Assembly: GCA_004293675.1 (NCBI GenBank)
Contig: READ01000012.1
Location: forward strand, 87,673 to 151,672
Length of the DNA stretch: 64,000 nucleotides
DNA from: Betaproteobacteria bacterium
GTDB taxonomy: Bacteria; Pseudomonadota; Gammaproteobacteria; Burkholderiales; Casimicrobiaceae
Direction: 5' to 3'
The translations under genes were made by a program, and so were the position numbers. Shown piece by piece: positions 16,768 to 24,420 of this stretch. Position 1 is the stretch's first letter. Each line of letters starts with the position of its first letter. Below the pieces are notes generated by a model that was given only the letters and a program-made list of their open reading frames with translations, did no database searches and was not told where the DNA came from.

Positions 16768-16894
16768 ATCAAACGCTTCTCACGCGGCGGCATACGCAAA
16801 ACGCAACCCGAATGAATCGGGGCGTCGCGCACCGGTGTGGGCAGACCCACTGGAACCTGTAAGCGCATCGTGTTTTCTGTTTGACAAGCACTTA

Positions 16895-16911
16895 TTGCAG
16901 CTAACGTGCCA
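16895..16911 (-). promoter_or_regulatory. Sigma-54 promoter for the tRNA-like RNA/slipin unit
   Basis: Minus strand TGGCACGTTAGCTGCAA: full-consensus -24 TGGCACG, and GC of the -12 element after exactly 10 nt. Predicted start near 16885, upstream of both tRNA-like modules. It is divergent from rtcR, the usual place for an RtcR target promoter. Confidence 0.88.
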
Positions 16912-16939
16912 GCGCAGCCGCACAACAGAGTAAATTTCG

Positions 16940-16952
16940 TAAGTTATTGATT
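16940..16952 (-). promoter_or_regulatory. IHF binding site
   Basis: Minus strand AATCAATAACTTA matches WATCAANNNNTTR at every position and lies 30 bp upstream of the -24 box, one base different from the spacing at the other sigma-54 promoter (29 bp). Confidence 0.7.
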
Positions 16953-17003
16953 AGCAATACAAAAAGTATGAACTCCGACATTGGCGCGGCTTCCAGATGT
17001 CTA

Positions 17004-17025
17004 CTCAACTAGCCGTTGAGCTAGT
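17004..17025. promoter_or_regulatory. Putative RtcR upstream activating site 1
   Basis: Two overlapping perfect inverted repeats: CTCAAC-TAGCC-GTTGAG (17004-17020) and ACTAGC-CGTTGA-GCTAGT (17008-17025). The stretch 17007-17025 matches 14 of 19 bases at 13564-13582. It starts 97 bp upstream of the -24 box and about 60 bp before the rtcR start codon, so it could also feed back on rtcR. Confidence 0.7.
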
Positions 17026-17083
17026 AAAATAGCAATTGTTCGCTACACTGATGCAACCCCTTCCAACGTGATCGGTCTTGTCA

Positions 17084-18685
17084 ATGAAACCCACCGTCAT
17101 CATCGCTTTTTTAGGCACACAACTGGATGCTGGCGGCGGTGCAGGTCGTTGGGAAAAATGGCGTCCGACTGTTGCGTTGACGCAGCATGAGGACTTGGTG
17201 GTCTCGCGTTTGGAGCTGCTCTATCCGCCGTCGCAGTTGCAGCTGGCGGAGCGGGTGAAGGGCGACATTGCGAGCACGTCGCCCGCTACTGCTGTGAACT
17301 TGGTTGAGTTTCCGCTGGTTGATCCGTGGGATTTTGGTGAGGTGTATTCGGCGCTCTACGATTGGTCAAAGGCCTATCGCTTTGAGCCAGAGAAAGAGGA
17401 CTATTGGGCGCACATCACCACCGGCACCCACGTCGCACAGATTTGCATGTTTTTGATGATCGAGGCGCGCTTCGTTCCGGGCGTGTTGGTGCAAACCGCC
17501 CCGCCCAAGAAACAAGCGCAGAGCAAACCGGGCACCTATTCGCTCATTGATCTCGACCTTGCTAAATACGATGCGATTGCTGCGCGATTTGCCGCAGAGC
17601 AGCGTGATGCAGTCAGCTTTTTGAAGAGCGGCATTGCTACGCGAAACAAAAAATTCAACACGTTGATCGAGGAAATTGAGCGGGTAGCGGTGCGCTCGGA
17701 AGCGCCGATTTTGTTGACCGGGCCGACCGGTGCGGGTAAGAGTTTCTTGGCGCGACGAATGTTCGAACTCAAGAAATCTCGCAACTTGGTGAGCGGTGAT
17801 TTTGTTGAAGTGAACTGTGCGACATTGCGTGGCGACGGCGCGGCGTCAACGCTGTTCGGACACAAGAAGGGTTCGTTCACGGGGGCGATGGCAGACCGCG
17901 GCGGGCTGCTTCGCGCGGCGCATCACGGCGTGTTGTTTCTCGACGAAATCGGAGAGCTGGGGCTCGATGAGCAAGCGATGCTGCTGACAGCTATTGAGGA
18001 AAAGCGATTCCTTCCGGTGGGTGCCGATCAGTCGGTGCACAGCGACTTTCAGTTAGTCGCGGGCACCAATCGCGATTTGCGGGGCGCGGTGTCTGAAGGC
18101 TCGTTTCGCGAGGATTTGTTTGCGCGGATCAACTTGTGGACCTACGATTTGCCGGGCCTGGCGGCGCGACCAGAAGACATCGAGCCCAACATTGATTACC
18201 TGCTTGAAATCAGCTCGCGTGAAACCGGTCACTGCGTCCGATTTAACACGGAAGCCCGAAAGCGATACGTCAAGTTTGCGCAAAGTGCCGAAGCCTCATG
18301 GCTTGGAAATTTTCGCGATCTCGCGGCGAGCATGACGCGGCTCGCAACCCTCGCTGATTCGGGGCGGATCGGTGAAGCGCTGGTCGACGCGGAGATTGCT
18401 CGGCTGCGTTGGTTATGGCAGCGCTCCAGCGCAGAGGAGCGCAATCCTCAAATCGATTTGGAGGCGTTACTCGGTAGCGAGGCGCTCGCGCAAATTGATC
18501 TATTCGATCAACTGCAATTGCGCGCGGTGATCGCCGAGATCCGACAAAGCCGCACGCTGTCAGACGCCGGCCGCAGGCTCTACAACGTGTCTCGAAGCGA
18601 GCGAAGCGTGGTCAACGATGCGGATCGATTGCGCAAGTTTTTAGTGCGCTTCGGATTGACCTGGGAGCGTTTGATTGAGCGCTAG
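17084..18685 (+). CDS. rtcR: Sigma-54-dependent transcriptional activator RtcR
   Basis: 533 residues from ATG 17084. The N-terminal ~180 residues are the RtcR sensor domain (CARF-like, starting KPTVIIAFLGTQLDAGGGAG, with HITTGTHVAQICMFLM). The AAA+ bacterial enhancer-binding core follows: Walker A LTGPTGAGKSFLARRMF, the sigma-54 contact loop as GSFTGA (instead of GAFTGA), Walker B GVLFLDEIGELG, and GTNRDLRGAV. The C-terminal helical region (LSDAGRRLYNVSRSERSVVN) is the DNA-binding helix-turn-helix. RtcR is known to sense RNA-damage-derived ligands and switch on rtcBA with sigma-54. The two sigma-54 promoters with shared upstream sites nearby fit this. No anti-activator or partner gene is adjacent. 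Confidence 0.97.
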   Translation: MKPTVIIAFLGTQLDAGGGAGRWEKWRPTVALTQHEDLVVSRLELLYPPSQLQLAERVKGDIASTSPATAVNLVEFPLVDPWDFGEVYSALYDWSKAYRFEPEKEDYWAHITTGTHVAQICMFLMIEARFVPGVLVQTAPPKKQAQSKPGTYSLIDLDLAKYDAIAARFAAEQRDAVSFLKSGIATRNKKFNTLIEEIERVAVRSEAPILLTGPTGAGKSFLARRMFELKKSRNLVSGDFVEVNCATLRGDGAASTLFGHKKGSFTGAMADRGGLLRAAHHGVLFLDEIGELGLDEQAMLLTAIEEKRFLPVGADQSVHSDFQLVAGTNRDLRGAVSEGSFREDLFARINLWTYDLPGLAARPEDIEPNIDYLLEISSRETGHCVRFNTEARKRYVKFAQSAEASWLGNFRDLAASMTRLATLADSGRIGEALVDAEIARLRWLWQRSSAEERNPQIDLEALLGSEALAQIDLFDQLQLRAVIAEIRQSRTLSDAGRRLYNVSRSERSVVNDADRLRKFLVRFGLTWERLIER

Positions 18686-18780
18686 GTTGCTTGAATGAGC
18701 TCTAACCGGCTGGCAATTTGACGTTCTCTAAAGACCAACTAAACCCGTCCTGGCGATATCAACCAACGCCAAACGAGTAA

Positions 18781-18856
18781 AGGCCTATAGACGGTTATTG
18801 ATTAACTTCAAAAAGTAGAATAAACGGAACGTAAGCCATACTTCTATTGGCCTATA
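18781..18856. repeat. AT-rich dispersed element (family member H, inverted orientation)
   Basis: Ends AGGCCTATAG (18781) and CTATTGGCCTAT (18845-18856) are an inverted repeat. Read on the minus strand, the stretch AGTATGGCTTACGT and then CTTTTTGAA aligns with AGTAAGGCTTACGT and CTTTTTGAA of the element at 61057-61147. It lies between rtcR and dctM. It contains AATCAATAAC, part of an IHF-like core. Confidence 0.7.
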
Positions 18857-18873
18857 CACATAAAGCTACTTCG

Positions 18874-20343
18874 CTATTTTGCGTACACGATATCCCGCAA
18901 AAACAGCGAAATCTGCGGCACGTAGGTGATGATCATTAAGCACACCAGAATCACCAATACAAACGGTATGAGCTGCGTAATGATGCGATCCAGCGATATC
19001 TTTGCGACGGTGCAAGCCGCGAATAGATTCACCCCAAACGGCGGTGTGATCATGCCGAGCGCCAAATTCACGACCATGATGATGCCGAAGTGAACCGGAT
19101 CGATGCCAAAGTAAACTGCAACCGGCGCCAAGATCGGCGCGAGCACGATGATCGCCGCACTGGTTTCGATAAACATGCCGATGAAAAACAGGGCGGCGTT
19201 TACACCGAGCAAAAATAGCATCGGCGATTGCAATACTTCTTTCAGATATTGGCCAATCGCATCGGGCACGCCAGCGCGAGTGATCAGAAACGCAAATAGT
19301 CCTGCGTTGGCAATGATGAACATGATGACCGACGACGACACCACCGATTTTTTGAAAATCGGAGCCAAGTCGCGCCAGCTAATTTCGCCGTAAATCACCA
19401 CGCCTACAAACAGCGCGTAGACGACCGCCACGGCGGACGCCTCGGTGGGTGTGAACACGCCGCCGTAAATGCCGCCCAAAATGATGACTGGCATCATCAA
19501 TGCGTACGCCGCGCGACCGTGCAGTGCCTTGCGCACCTTCGGAATGAGAGAGAGCGCGACGAAATACGCAGCAAAGAGTCCGACGCCGATCAAGTCCGTG
19601 TAGCGATCGCGTTGTCCCTCGGATGCGTTGGCCCCCATCAATGCGGGACCGATAAATTTGTTGCCGATGATGAGCAGCGCCACGCCTGCCGCAATGACGG
19701 CTAAATCGATAAACGCGGTCGACAACGGCAAGCGTCCGTCGCCATCGTTCTTGCCCCAGCCCTTTCGACGACACACCACGTAAACAAAGAGCATGAGTGC
19801 CGCGCCAATGAGTAGCCCCGGCCCAAATCCCGCGATAAACAACTCACCGATGGACACCTCGGCCGACACGCCGTACAAAATCATCGGGATCGATGGCGGA
19901 ATGATCACGCCCAGCTCTGCGCTGGTCGCTTGCAAGGATGCTGCCCAAGGCGTTGGATAGCCATGCTTAATGAGCGCGGGAATCAAAATCGCGCCGATGG
20001 CAAAGGTGGTGGCCACAGAGGAGCCCGACACCGCCGCAAAAATCATGCAGGTCAAAACGCACGTCATCGGCAAGCCGCCCTGAACACCGCCGACCAAGCT
20101 CTTGGCGAAATCAACCAAGCGCTTTGAGATGCCGCCGGTTTCCATCAGGTTGCCTGCCAAGATGAAAAACGGAATCGCTGCCAGCGGAAACTTGTTGATC
20201 GCAGAGAACATTTCTTTCACCGAAATGAGCATGTTCAAGTTGGATGCTTGAATCCCGAAAATCGCCGACAAGCCGATGGAGACTGCGACTGAAATGGTGA
20301 GTGCAAAGCAAACGACCATGGTGATGAGCATGACGATGGACAT
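18874..20343 (-). CDS. dctM: TRAP transporter large permease (DctM)
   Basis: 489 residues with about 12-14 hydrophobic segments. Characteristic motifs are PLAAIPFFILAGNLMETGG, GVIIPPSIPMILYGVSAEVS and VNLALGMITPPFGVNLFAAC. The large subunit carries solute together with Na+ across the inner membrane. It is the last gene of the dctP-dctQ-dctM set, 131 bp after dctQ with a REP pair in the gap. An internal ~60-residue segment (SEGQRDRYTDLIGVGLFAAY) is longer than in the smallest family members, which is common in this subfamily. The substrate, typically a C4-dicarboxylate or another organic acid, is not determined. Confidence 0.93.
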   Translation of the reverse strand: MSIVMLITMVVCFALTISVAVSIGLSAIFGIQASNLNMLISVKEMFSAINKFPLAAIPFFILAGNLMETGGISKRLVDFAKSLVGGVQGGLPMTCVLTCMIFAAVSGSSVATTFAIGAILIPALIKHGYPTPWAASLQATSAELGVIIPPSIPMILYGVSAEVSIGELFIAGFGPGLLIGAALMLFVYVVCRRKGWGKNDGDGRLPLSTAFIDLAVIAAGVALLIIGNKFIGPALMGANASEGQRDRYTDLIGVGLFAAYFVALSLIPKVRKALHGRAAYALMMPVIILGGIYGGVFTPTEASAVAVVYALFVGVVIYGEISWRDLAPIFKKSVVSSSVIMFIIANAGLFAFLITRAGVPDAIGQYLKEVLQSPMLFLLGVNAALFFIGMFIETSAAIIVLAPILAPVAVYFGIDPVHFGIIMVVNLALGMITPPFGVNLFAACTVAKISLDRIITQLIPFVLVILVCLMIITYVPQISLFLRDIVYAK

Positions 20344-20365
20344 AGAACTTTCTCTTTCGCTATTC

Positions 20366-20467
20366 CTGTAGGAGCGGTTCCACCGCGATAAGGGGCAAGA
20401 CGGAGGGCTCGGTGTTTGGGGTGAGGCGTGAATGGCTGCGTGGGTCGCGGTGGAACCGCTCCTACAG
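20366..20467. repeat. REP pair between dctQ and dctM
   Basis: CTGTAGGAGCGGTTCCACCG begins the arm at 20366-20388, and CGCGGTGGAACCGCTCCTAC begins its reverse complement at 20446-20467. This is the widespread 'tgtaggagcgg' REP type. It sits inside an operon, where it may modulate message stability. Confidence 0.85.
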
Positions 20468-20474
20468 CATGGAA

Positions 20475-20969
20475 CTACTGTGCGGTGTCAAGCTCAAGCC
20501 GCTTCGGATCAACCAAGTTTCCGATGATGCCAATAGCCGCAAACACGCCGCCCACCGGCATCGCCAAATACGCCCAAAACATCGATACATTTTCTAAGCC
20601 GATCACGCTTTGCACTTTGCCGCGCACAGCGTAATCCCAGCCGACGAAAATGATGACAGCGATCAGCAGCAAACTCGCCAGCGCCACCATCCAATCAAGC
20701 ATTCGTTTCACATGGGCGTTTGACCAACGATAGAGCACATCCACGCTCACCATCGCGCCTTGCCTAAACGCATACGGAATGCCCATAAACACCATCCAAA
20801 TCAACGAAAAGCGAATGAGCACTTCGGTCCATTCGGCGGGCGATTCGAGCACGAAGCGCGTGATGATTTGAAACATGCCGAGCGCGGCTGCAATGGCGAG
20901 CATCACGCAGGCCACGAAGAGCGAAAAGCCTGTGATGTATCGCTCGAATGTGAGGAAAGTATTTTTCAT
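20475..20969 (-). CDS. dctQ: TRAP transporter small permease (DctQ)
   Basis: 164 residues with four hydrophobic segments and the typical LESPAEWTEVLIRFSLIWMV and PYAFRQGAMVSVDVLY sequences of DctQ-type subunits. It forms the membrane complex with DctM. ATG 20969 is the natural start (MKNTFLTFERYITGF). The first 45 bases upstream are free of coding sequence, and a strong hairpin terminator lies between this gene and dctP. Confidence 0.92.
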   Translation of the reverse strand: MKNTFLTFERYITGFSLFVACVMLAIAAALGMFQIITRFVLESPAEWTEVLIRFSLIWMVFMGIPYAFRQGAMVSVDVLYRWSNAHVKRMLDWMVALASLLLIAVIIFVGWDYAVRGKVQSVIGLENVSMFWAYLAMPVGGVFAAIGIIGNLVDPKRLELDTAQ

Positions 20970-21013
20970 TTGATGCCCCGGCCGAAGTGTGATCTTTTCC
21001 GATTTTAGGTATT

Positions 21014-21049
21014 AAAAAACCCGCTTCCTTTCAGGAGAGCGGGTTTTTT
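21014..21049 (-). terminator. Intrinsic terminator/attenuator between dctP and dctQ
   Basis: AAAAAACCCGCT and AGCGGGTTTTTT form a perfect 12-bp stem around a 12-nt loop, with a T-run on either strand. It lies after the dctP stop and before dctQ, so it probably lets binding protein be made in excess over the membrane subunits. A C/T-rich repeat (21051-21090) lies between it and dctP. Confidence 0.85.
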
Positions 21050-21091
21050 GTCCCTCCCCTTTCAAGGGGGAGGTTAGGAGGGGGATGGGGT

Positions 21092-22057
21092 TTACTTCAC
21101 CGCGCGAATGCGATCCAAATTGGCTTTGCCGAATTGCTTCTCAAACTCAGCGTTGACAGGCGCGAGTGCGGTGACGAATTTTGATTTATCAACTTCGATC
21201 ACCTGCATACCCTTGGCGCGAAGTTCCGTCACGCCCTTGGCATCGTCCTCGTCCACGCGGGCGCGGTTAGCTTTGGCAGCCACTTTGGCGGCCTCAAGGA
21301 AATGCGTTTTGTCTTCGGCAGACAACTTATCAAATGCTGCTTTGTTCATCAAAATGATGGCTGGCGAATACACGTGGCCCGTCAACGACAGATGCTTTTG
21401 CACTTGTTCGAACTTGGCGGCCATGATGACGGAGAGTGGATTTTCTTGTCCGTCAACCGTACCCTGTTGCAGCGCGGTGAACACCTCCGGAAACGCCATG
21501 GGCGTTGTCACGATGCCGAAGCCCTTGTAGGCGGCGATGTGCACTGGGTTTTCCATGGTGCGCATTTTCAAGCCCTTCAGATCCTCAGGCGCATTGACGG
21601 CACGCTTGCTGTTGGTCATATGGCGAACGCCGTTTTCGGCCCAGGCCAGTGCTTTGAAGCCCTTGGGTTCAAACTTGGTGAGCATTTCTTGACCGATGGG
21701 ACCGTCGAGCACGGCACGGGCGTGCGCTTTGTCACGGAACAAAAATGGGATGTCGAGAATTCGAGCTTCGGGCACGAAGTTAGGCACCGGTCCGGTCGAA
21801 GACAGCGTCAGCTCTTGCGTGCCGAGCTGCACGGCTTCAATCGATTCGCGCTCACCGCCGAGCGAGCCGGAGTAGAACGGCTGCACTTTGATGCGGCCTT
21901 TGGTGCGCGCTTCGACTTCCTTAGCGAAGGTGTCGATGCCGACGCCCTGGTGCGAATTTTGCGCCACCGAAATGCTGATTTTCATGCTGGCTTGAGCGCT
22001 AGCAACGCTTGAAATGATGGCCACGCCAATGGCTGCGGCAACGATGCGAAGTTTCAT
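21092..22057 (-). CDS. dctP: TRAP transporter periplasmic substrate-binding protein (DctP)
   Basis: 321 residues. N-terminal signal peptide MKLRIVAAAIGVAIISSVASAQA. The TRAP receptor features are visible: GVGIDTFAKEVEARTKGRIK early, then LKGLKMRTMENPVHIAAYKG containing the Arg that normally binds the substrate carboxylate, and GTVDGQENPLSVIMAAKFEQ. It captures an organic acid in the periplasm and delivers it to DctQM encoded downstream. First gene of the operon; the ribosome site AGGAGA lies just before the ATG. Confidence 0.95.
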   Translation of the reverse strand: MKLRIVAAAIGVAIISSVASAQASMKISISVAQNSHQGVGIDTFAKEVEARTKGRIKVQPFYSGSLGGERESIEAVQLGTQELTLSSTGPVPNFVPEARILDIPFLFRDKAHARAVLDGPIGQEMLTKFEPKGFKALAWAENGVRHMTNSKRAVNAPEDLKGLKMRTMENPVHIAAYKGFGIVTTPMAFPEVFTALQQGTVDGQENPLSVIMAAKFEQVQKHLSLTGHVYSPAIILMNKAAFDKLSAEDKTHFLEAAKVAAKANRARVDEDDAKGVTELRAKGMQVIEVDKSKFVTALAPVNAEFEKQFGKANLDRIRAVK

Positions 22058-22155
22058 GGGTTCTCCTAGAGCGGAACTTGTTTTTTGATGAGTCGGCAGT
22101 ATTTCAGTGAGCCCGTAAACTTCGCAGAGGAATTACCCTTGTTGTGAGAGCGCTC

Positions 22156-22500
22156 ATGCCGATCTGGATGCAAACTGCGGGTTTATTGGTACTGTCAAAC
22201 GTGTTTATGACGTTTGCGTGGTACGGGCACTTGAAAAATTTGAGCCATAAGCCGTGGCTCTACGCAGCGCTCATTAGCTGGGGCATTGCGTTGTTTGAAT
22301 ACCTGTTGCAAGTGCCCGCTAATCGAATCGGAGCCACTGAGTTTTCGCTCGCACAACTCAAAATCATGCAAGAGGTCATCACGCTCACGGTATTCGTGCC
22401 GTTCGCAATTTTCTACATGAACCAACCGCTCAAATGGGATTACCTGTGGGCGGGTTTGTGCTTGATGGGTGCGGTTTACTTTATTTTTCGGAGCGCGTGA
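22156..22500 (+). CDS. DUF486 small membrane protein
   Basis: 114 residues from ATG 22156 (four codons after an in-frame GTG). Four membrane segments and the conserved FMTFAWYGHLKNLSHKPW and LFEYLLQVPANRIG motifs identify the DUF486 family, distantly related to DMT transporters. Function unknown. It is divergent from dctP. The following 22501-22723 shows no gene. Confidence 0.9.
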   Translation: MPIWMQTAGLLVLSNVFMTFAWYGHLKNLSHKPWLYAALISWGIALFEYLLQVPANRIGATEFSLAQLKIMQEVITLTVFVPFAIFYMNQPLKWDYLWAGLCLMGAVYFIFRSA

Positions 22501-22723
22501 CTTATCGTCGGTAAGACGATTAGGGAATGGTCGTGAAGTCCCAACCAAACGAACGATGCGTCGTCGTTGGCGTTGCAACTGCCTTGGAACCATCCAAGCT
22601 TGCTTTGTACGTTATCGTTTGTTTGACTTCCTTTCATTTCGGGGCAATTTCAACAGAAATGTCGGATTAAGTCTTGGTTAGTGCACGTCACACCGATGAA
22701 CCAACCGCAATGTGTGCCGCAAC

Positions 22724-24307
22724 TCAAGGTGAAATTGGTTGCATGACCCGCAGGATGGATGTTTCAGATAGATCCAACACATGATTGGCCACGTAGCTGT
22801 TTTGCGAATCCGGCTCAAGTGCAGCCGCGATTACATTTGCCAGAGCTTGGTTCATCGATACAAACCAGCCGCCGGCGGGCAACACTTTGTCAAACCGTTC
22901 CAGTTCTACGGTGACGTCCCGGATTGCAGCGCTAGAGGCGATGGCACCACGAGCATCTTGTCTTTGCCCGCCTTTTTCGGCCAACACCTTGTATCGCTCG
23001 GCCGAGACCCTTTGCTCTCGCAACACTGGTTGAAGCTGTACTCCCAACGCACGTAGCTTGTTGGCCGCTTCATTCTGCGTTGCAGCCAGCCAGTAGCCGC
23101 ACGGACGCGGTCGAACACGGTCCACGCGCAGCTTTAGCGCTGATCGCCATTCCACCTCGATGGCTCGATCAGCACCGGAGGCCGCATCTACAAACTGCAA
23201 GGTCTCGCGCCCTGGTGAAGCTTGCGCTCGAATGACCAGATCACCAACACAGGCCTGTGCCGCCGCAGCATCGCCCGCGCCACGAACCGCGGTCACCAAG
23301 CGCGTGCCTTGGCCGGCTGCGCTTTGAATCACCGCGAGGCTCGCCACCACATGGCTATGCACGCGCCGCGCAAAATGCGCCCTGCCTAGTCCCACGCCAC
23401 GCGTTTCGATCAAAATACTGACCGCATTGCGCAAACCGTAGACGTTTCTCCCGGTGTCGGGTTGCACGCCGCCCATGCTCACTACCGTATCCGTGGCATC
23501 TGCCGAGCTCGTGTGATACCAAAAAACTGACTGGCCGAGGCTTTCAAGCGCAAGGCGCGCGTTGCCTACAAATTCTTTTAACGCCAAATCCCCTACTTTT
23601 GAATCCATGTTGCCAACGGTGGCCGCCTGCAACAGTGCGTCGTATTTCGCATACGCAGAAAACTTGTCAAGCCATCTGCCACCGACGGTGAACTCATGTA
23701 GATCCATGACCACTTGTGGCGAAAAGCGTAGTGCAGTCGCCGCAATGGCTTTGGCTTCGGGCGTTTGCAGTAGCAGGTGATCGCGGTTGACATCCAAGCC
23801 GTTGGCCGTGGCACGCACAAAATTTTCTGCGCCATCGGGGTTGGCTCGCGGCATGATTACAACGTTTACTTGCTCCAGCAGACTGCGCTGCGTAGTGACA
23901 AGCCGCTGTGCTAGTGCCAGCGCGGCCTCTCCACCCGCCGGCTCGTTACCATGCTGCTGCCCCAAGATCAAAACGGTGGGTTTGTCGGGCTGAAAACTTG
24001 ACGGGGAAGACAACAGCAGCAATGGAATGTCACGCCCTTGTTGAGACTTTCCGATCGACTCCATCCGCATCCATTTGTCGCTTTGCGCGGCCAGCTGGCG
24101 CGAATAGGTCAACACTTCCTCGTGGCTAGTGAAGTCCTTGCGCCCCGGCGCCATACCGGGCGATGTATAGCGCACATCAGGATCTGAGTAGCGTTGAGAC
24201 ACTGCCGCTGGAACTGGCGCAACTTTCGCTGGATCAAACTGAGCGTTTGCCGCCATGGATGGTAACGCCAAACACCAGATCAACGCCTTACTTGGGAATT
24301 TGAACAC
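22724..24307 (-). CDS. Secreted M14-family zinc carboxypeptidase
   Basis: The start chosen is GTG 24307, preceded by GGAG at 8 nt, giving MFKFPSKALIWCLALPSMAANAQ, a signal peptide. The frame extends further upstream without supporting features. Metal ligands are visible in LGQQHGNEPAGGEAAL (H-x-x-E), with a further DLHEF motif. NPDGAENFVRATANGLDVNRD is the substrate-binding block. VSILIETRGVGLGRAH has the catalytic glutamate region. Predicted periplasmic peptidase; ~527 residues, with a long C-terminal extension of ~230 residues of unknown role. It follows the sulfatase/porin operon on the same strand after 113 bp and may be its last gene. Confidence 0.85.
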   Translation of the reverse strand: MFKFPSKALIWCLALPSMAANAQFDPAKVAPVPAAVSQRYSDPDVRYTSPGMAPGRKDFTSHEEVLTYSRQLAAQSDKWMRMESIGKSQQGRDIPLLLLSSPSSFQPDKPTVLILGQQHGNEPAGGEAALALAQRLVTTQRSLLEQVNVVIMPRANPDGAENFVRATANGLDVNRDHLLLQTPEAKAIAATALRFSPQVVMDLHEFTVGGRWLDKFSAYAKYDALLQAATVGNMDSKVGDLALKEFVGNARLALESLGQSVFWYHTSSADATDTVVSMGGVQPDTGRNVYGLRNAVSILIETRGVGLGRAHFARRVHSHVVASLAVIQSAAGQGTRLVTAVRGAGDAAAAQACVGDLVIRAQASPGRETLQFVDAASGADRAIEVEWRSALKLRVDRVRPRPCGYWLAATQNEAANKLRALGVQLQPVLREQRVSAERYKVLAEKGGQRQDARGAIASSAAIRDVTVELERFDKVLPAGGWFVSMNQALANVIAAALEPDSQNSYVANHVLDLSETSILRVMQPISP

Positions 24308-24420
24308 GAACAGCTCCAGAAGGTTGAAGTGGCATTGGATGTAGGGTCGACGAGAGATCCGAAAGAATTGCGTTGAATGTCTGTAGCTTATGGTCGACGA
24401 TTGCTGCCCGGCCAAATCGA

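Larger units (their letters stand above)
16310..16885 (-). ncRNA. Structured leader/non-coding RNA between the sigma-54 promoter and slipin
   Basis: From the predicted start (~16885) to the slipin ATG, about 575 nt carry closely spaced perfect stems in place of a supported reading frame. In transcript order: GTGGG-TCTG-CCCAC (16850-16837); CCCGA-TTCAT-TCGGG (16821-16807); tRNA-like 1; tRNA-like 2; GACC-GAAA-GGTC (16640-16629); GAACC-GAAA-GGTTC (16617-16604); CCGCCG-9nt-CGGCGG (16601-16581); CCC-GCAA-GGG (16559-16550); CATCGAT-TTCG-ATCGATG (16451-16434); CGCGGG-5nt-CCCGCG (16397-16381); CCTGCG-9nt-CGCAGG (16360-16340). GAAA and GCAA are GNRA tetraloops and TTCG is a UUCG tetraloop, all typical of stable functional RNA. 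It may be processed into separate RNAs. No known RNA family is assigned; bacterial Y RNAs, which also contain tRNA-like modules, are the nearest idea. Confidence 0.7.

Noticed and set aside
18781..18856. IHF or RtcR site downstream of rtcR
   Set aside because: AATCAATAAC lacks the final TTR of the IHF consensus and there is no sigma-54 promoter nearby; treated as a dispersed element.
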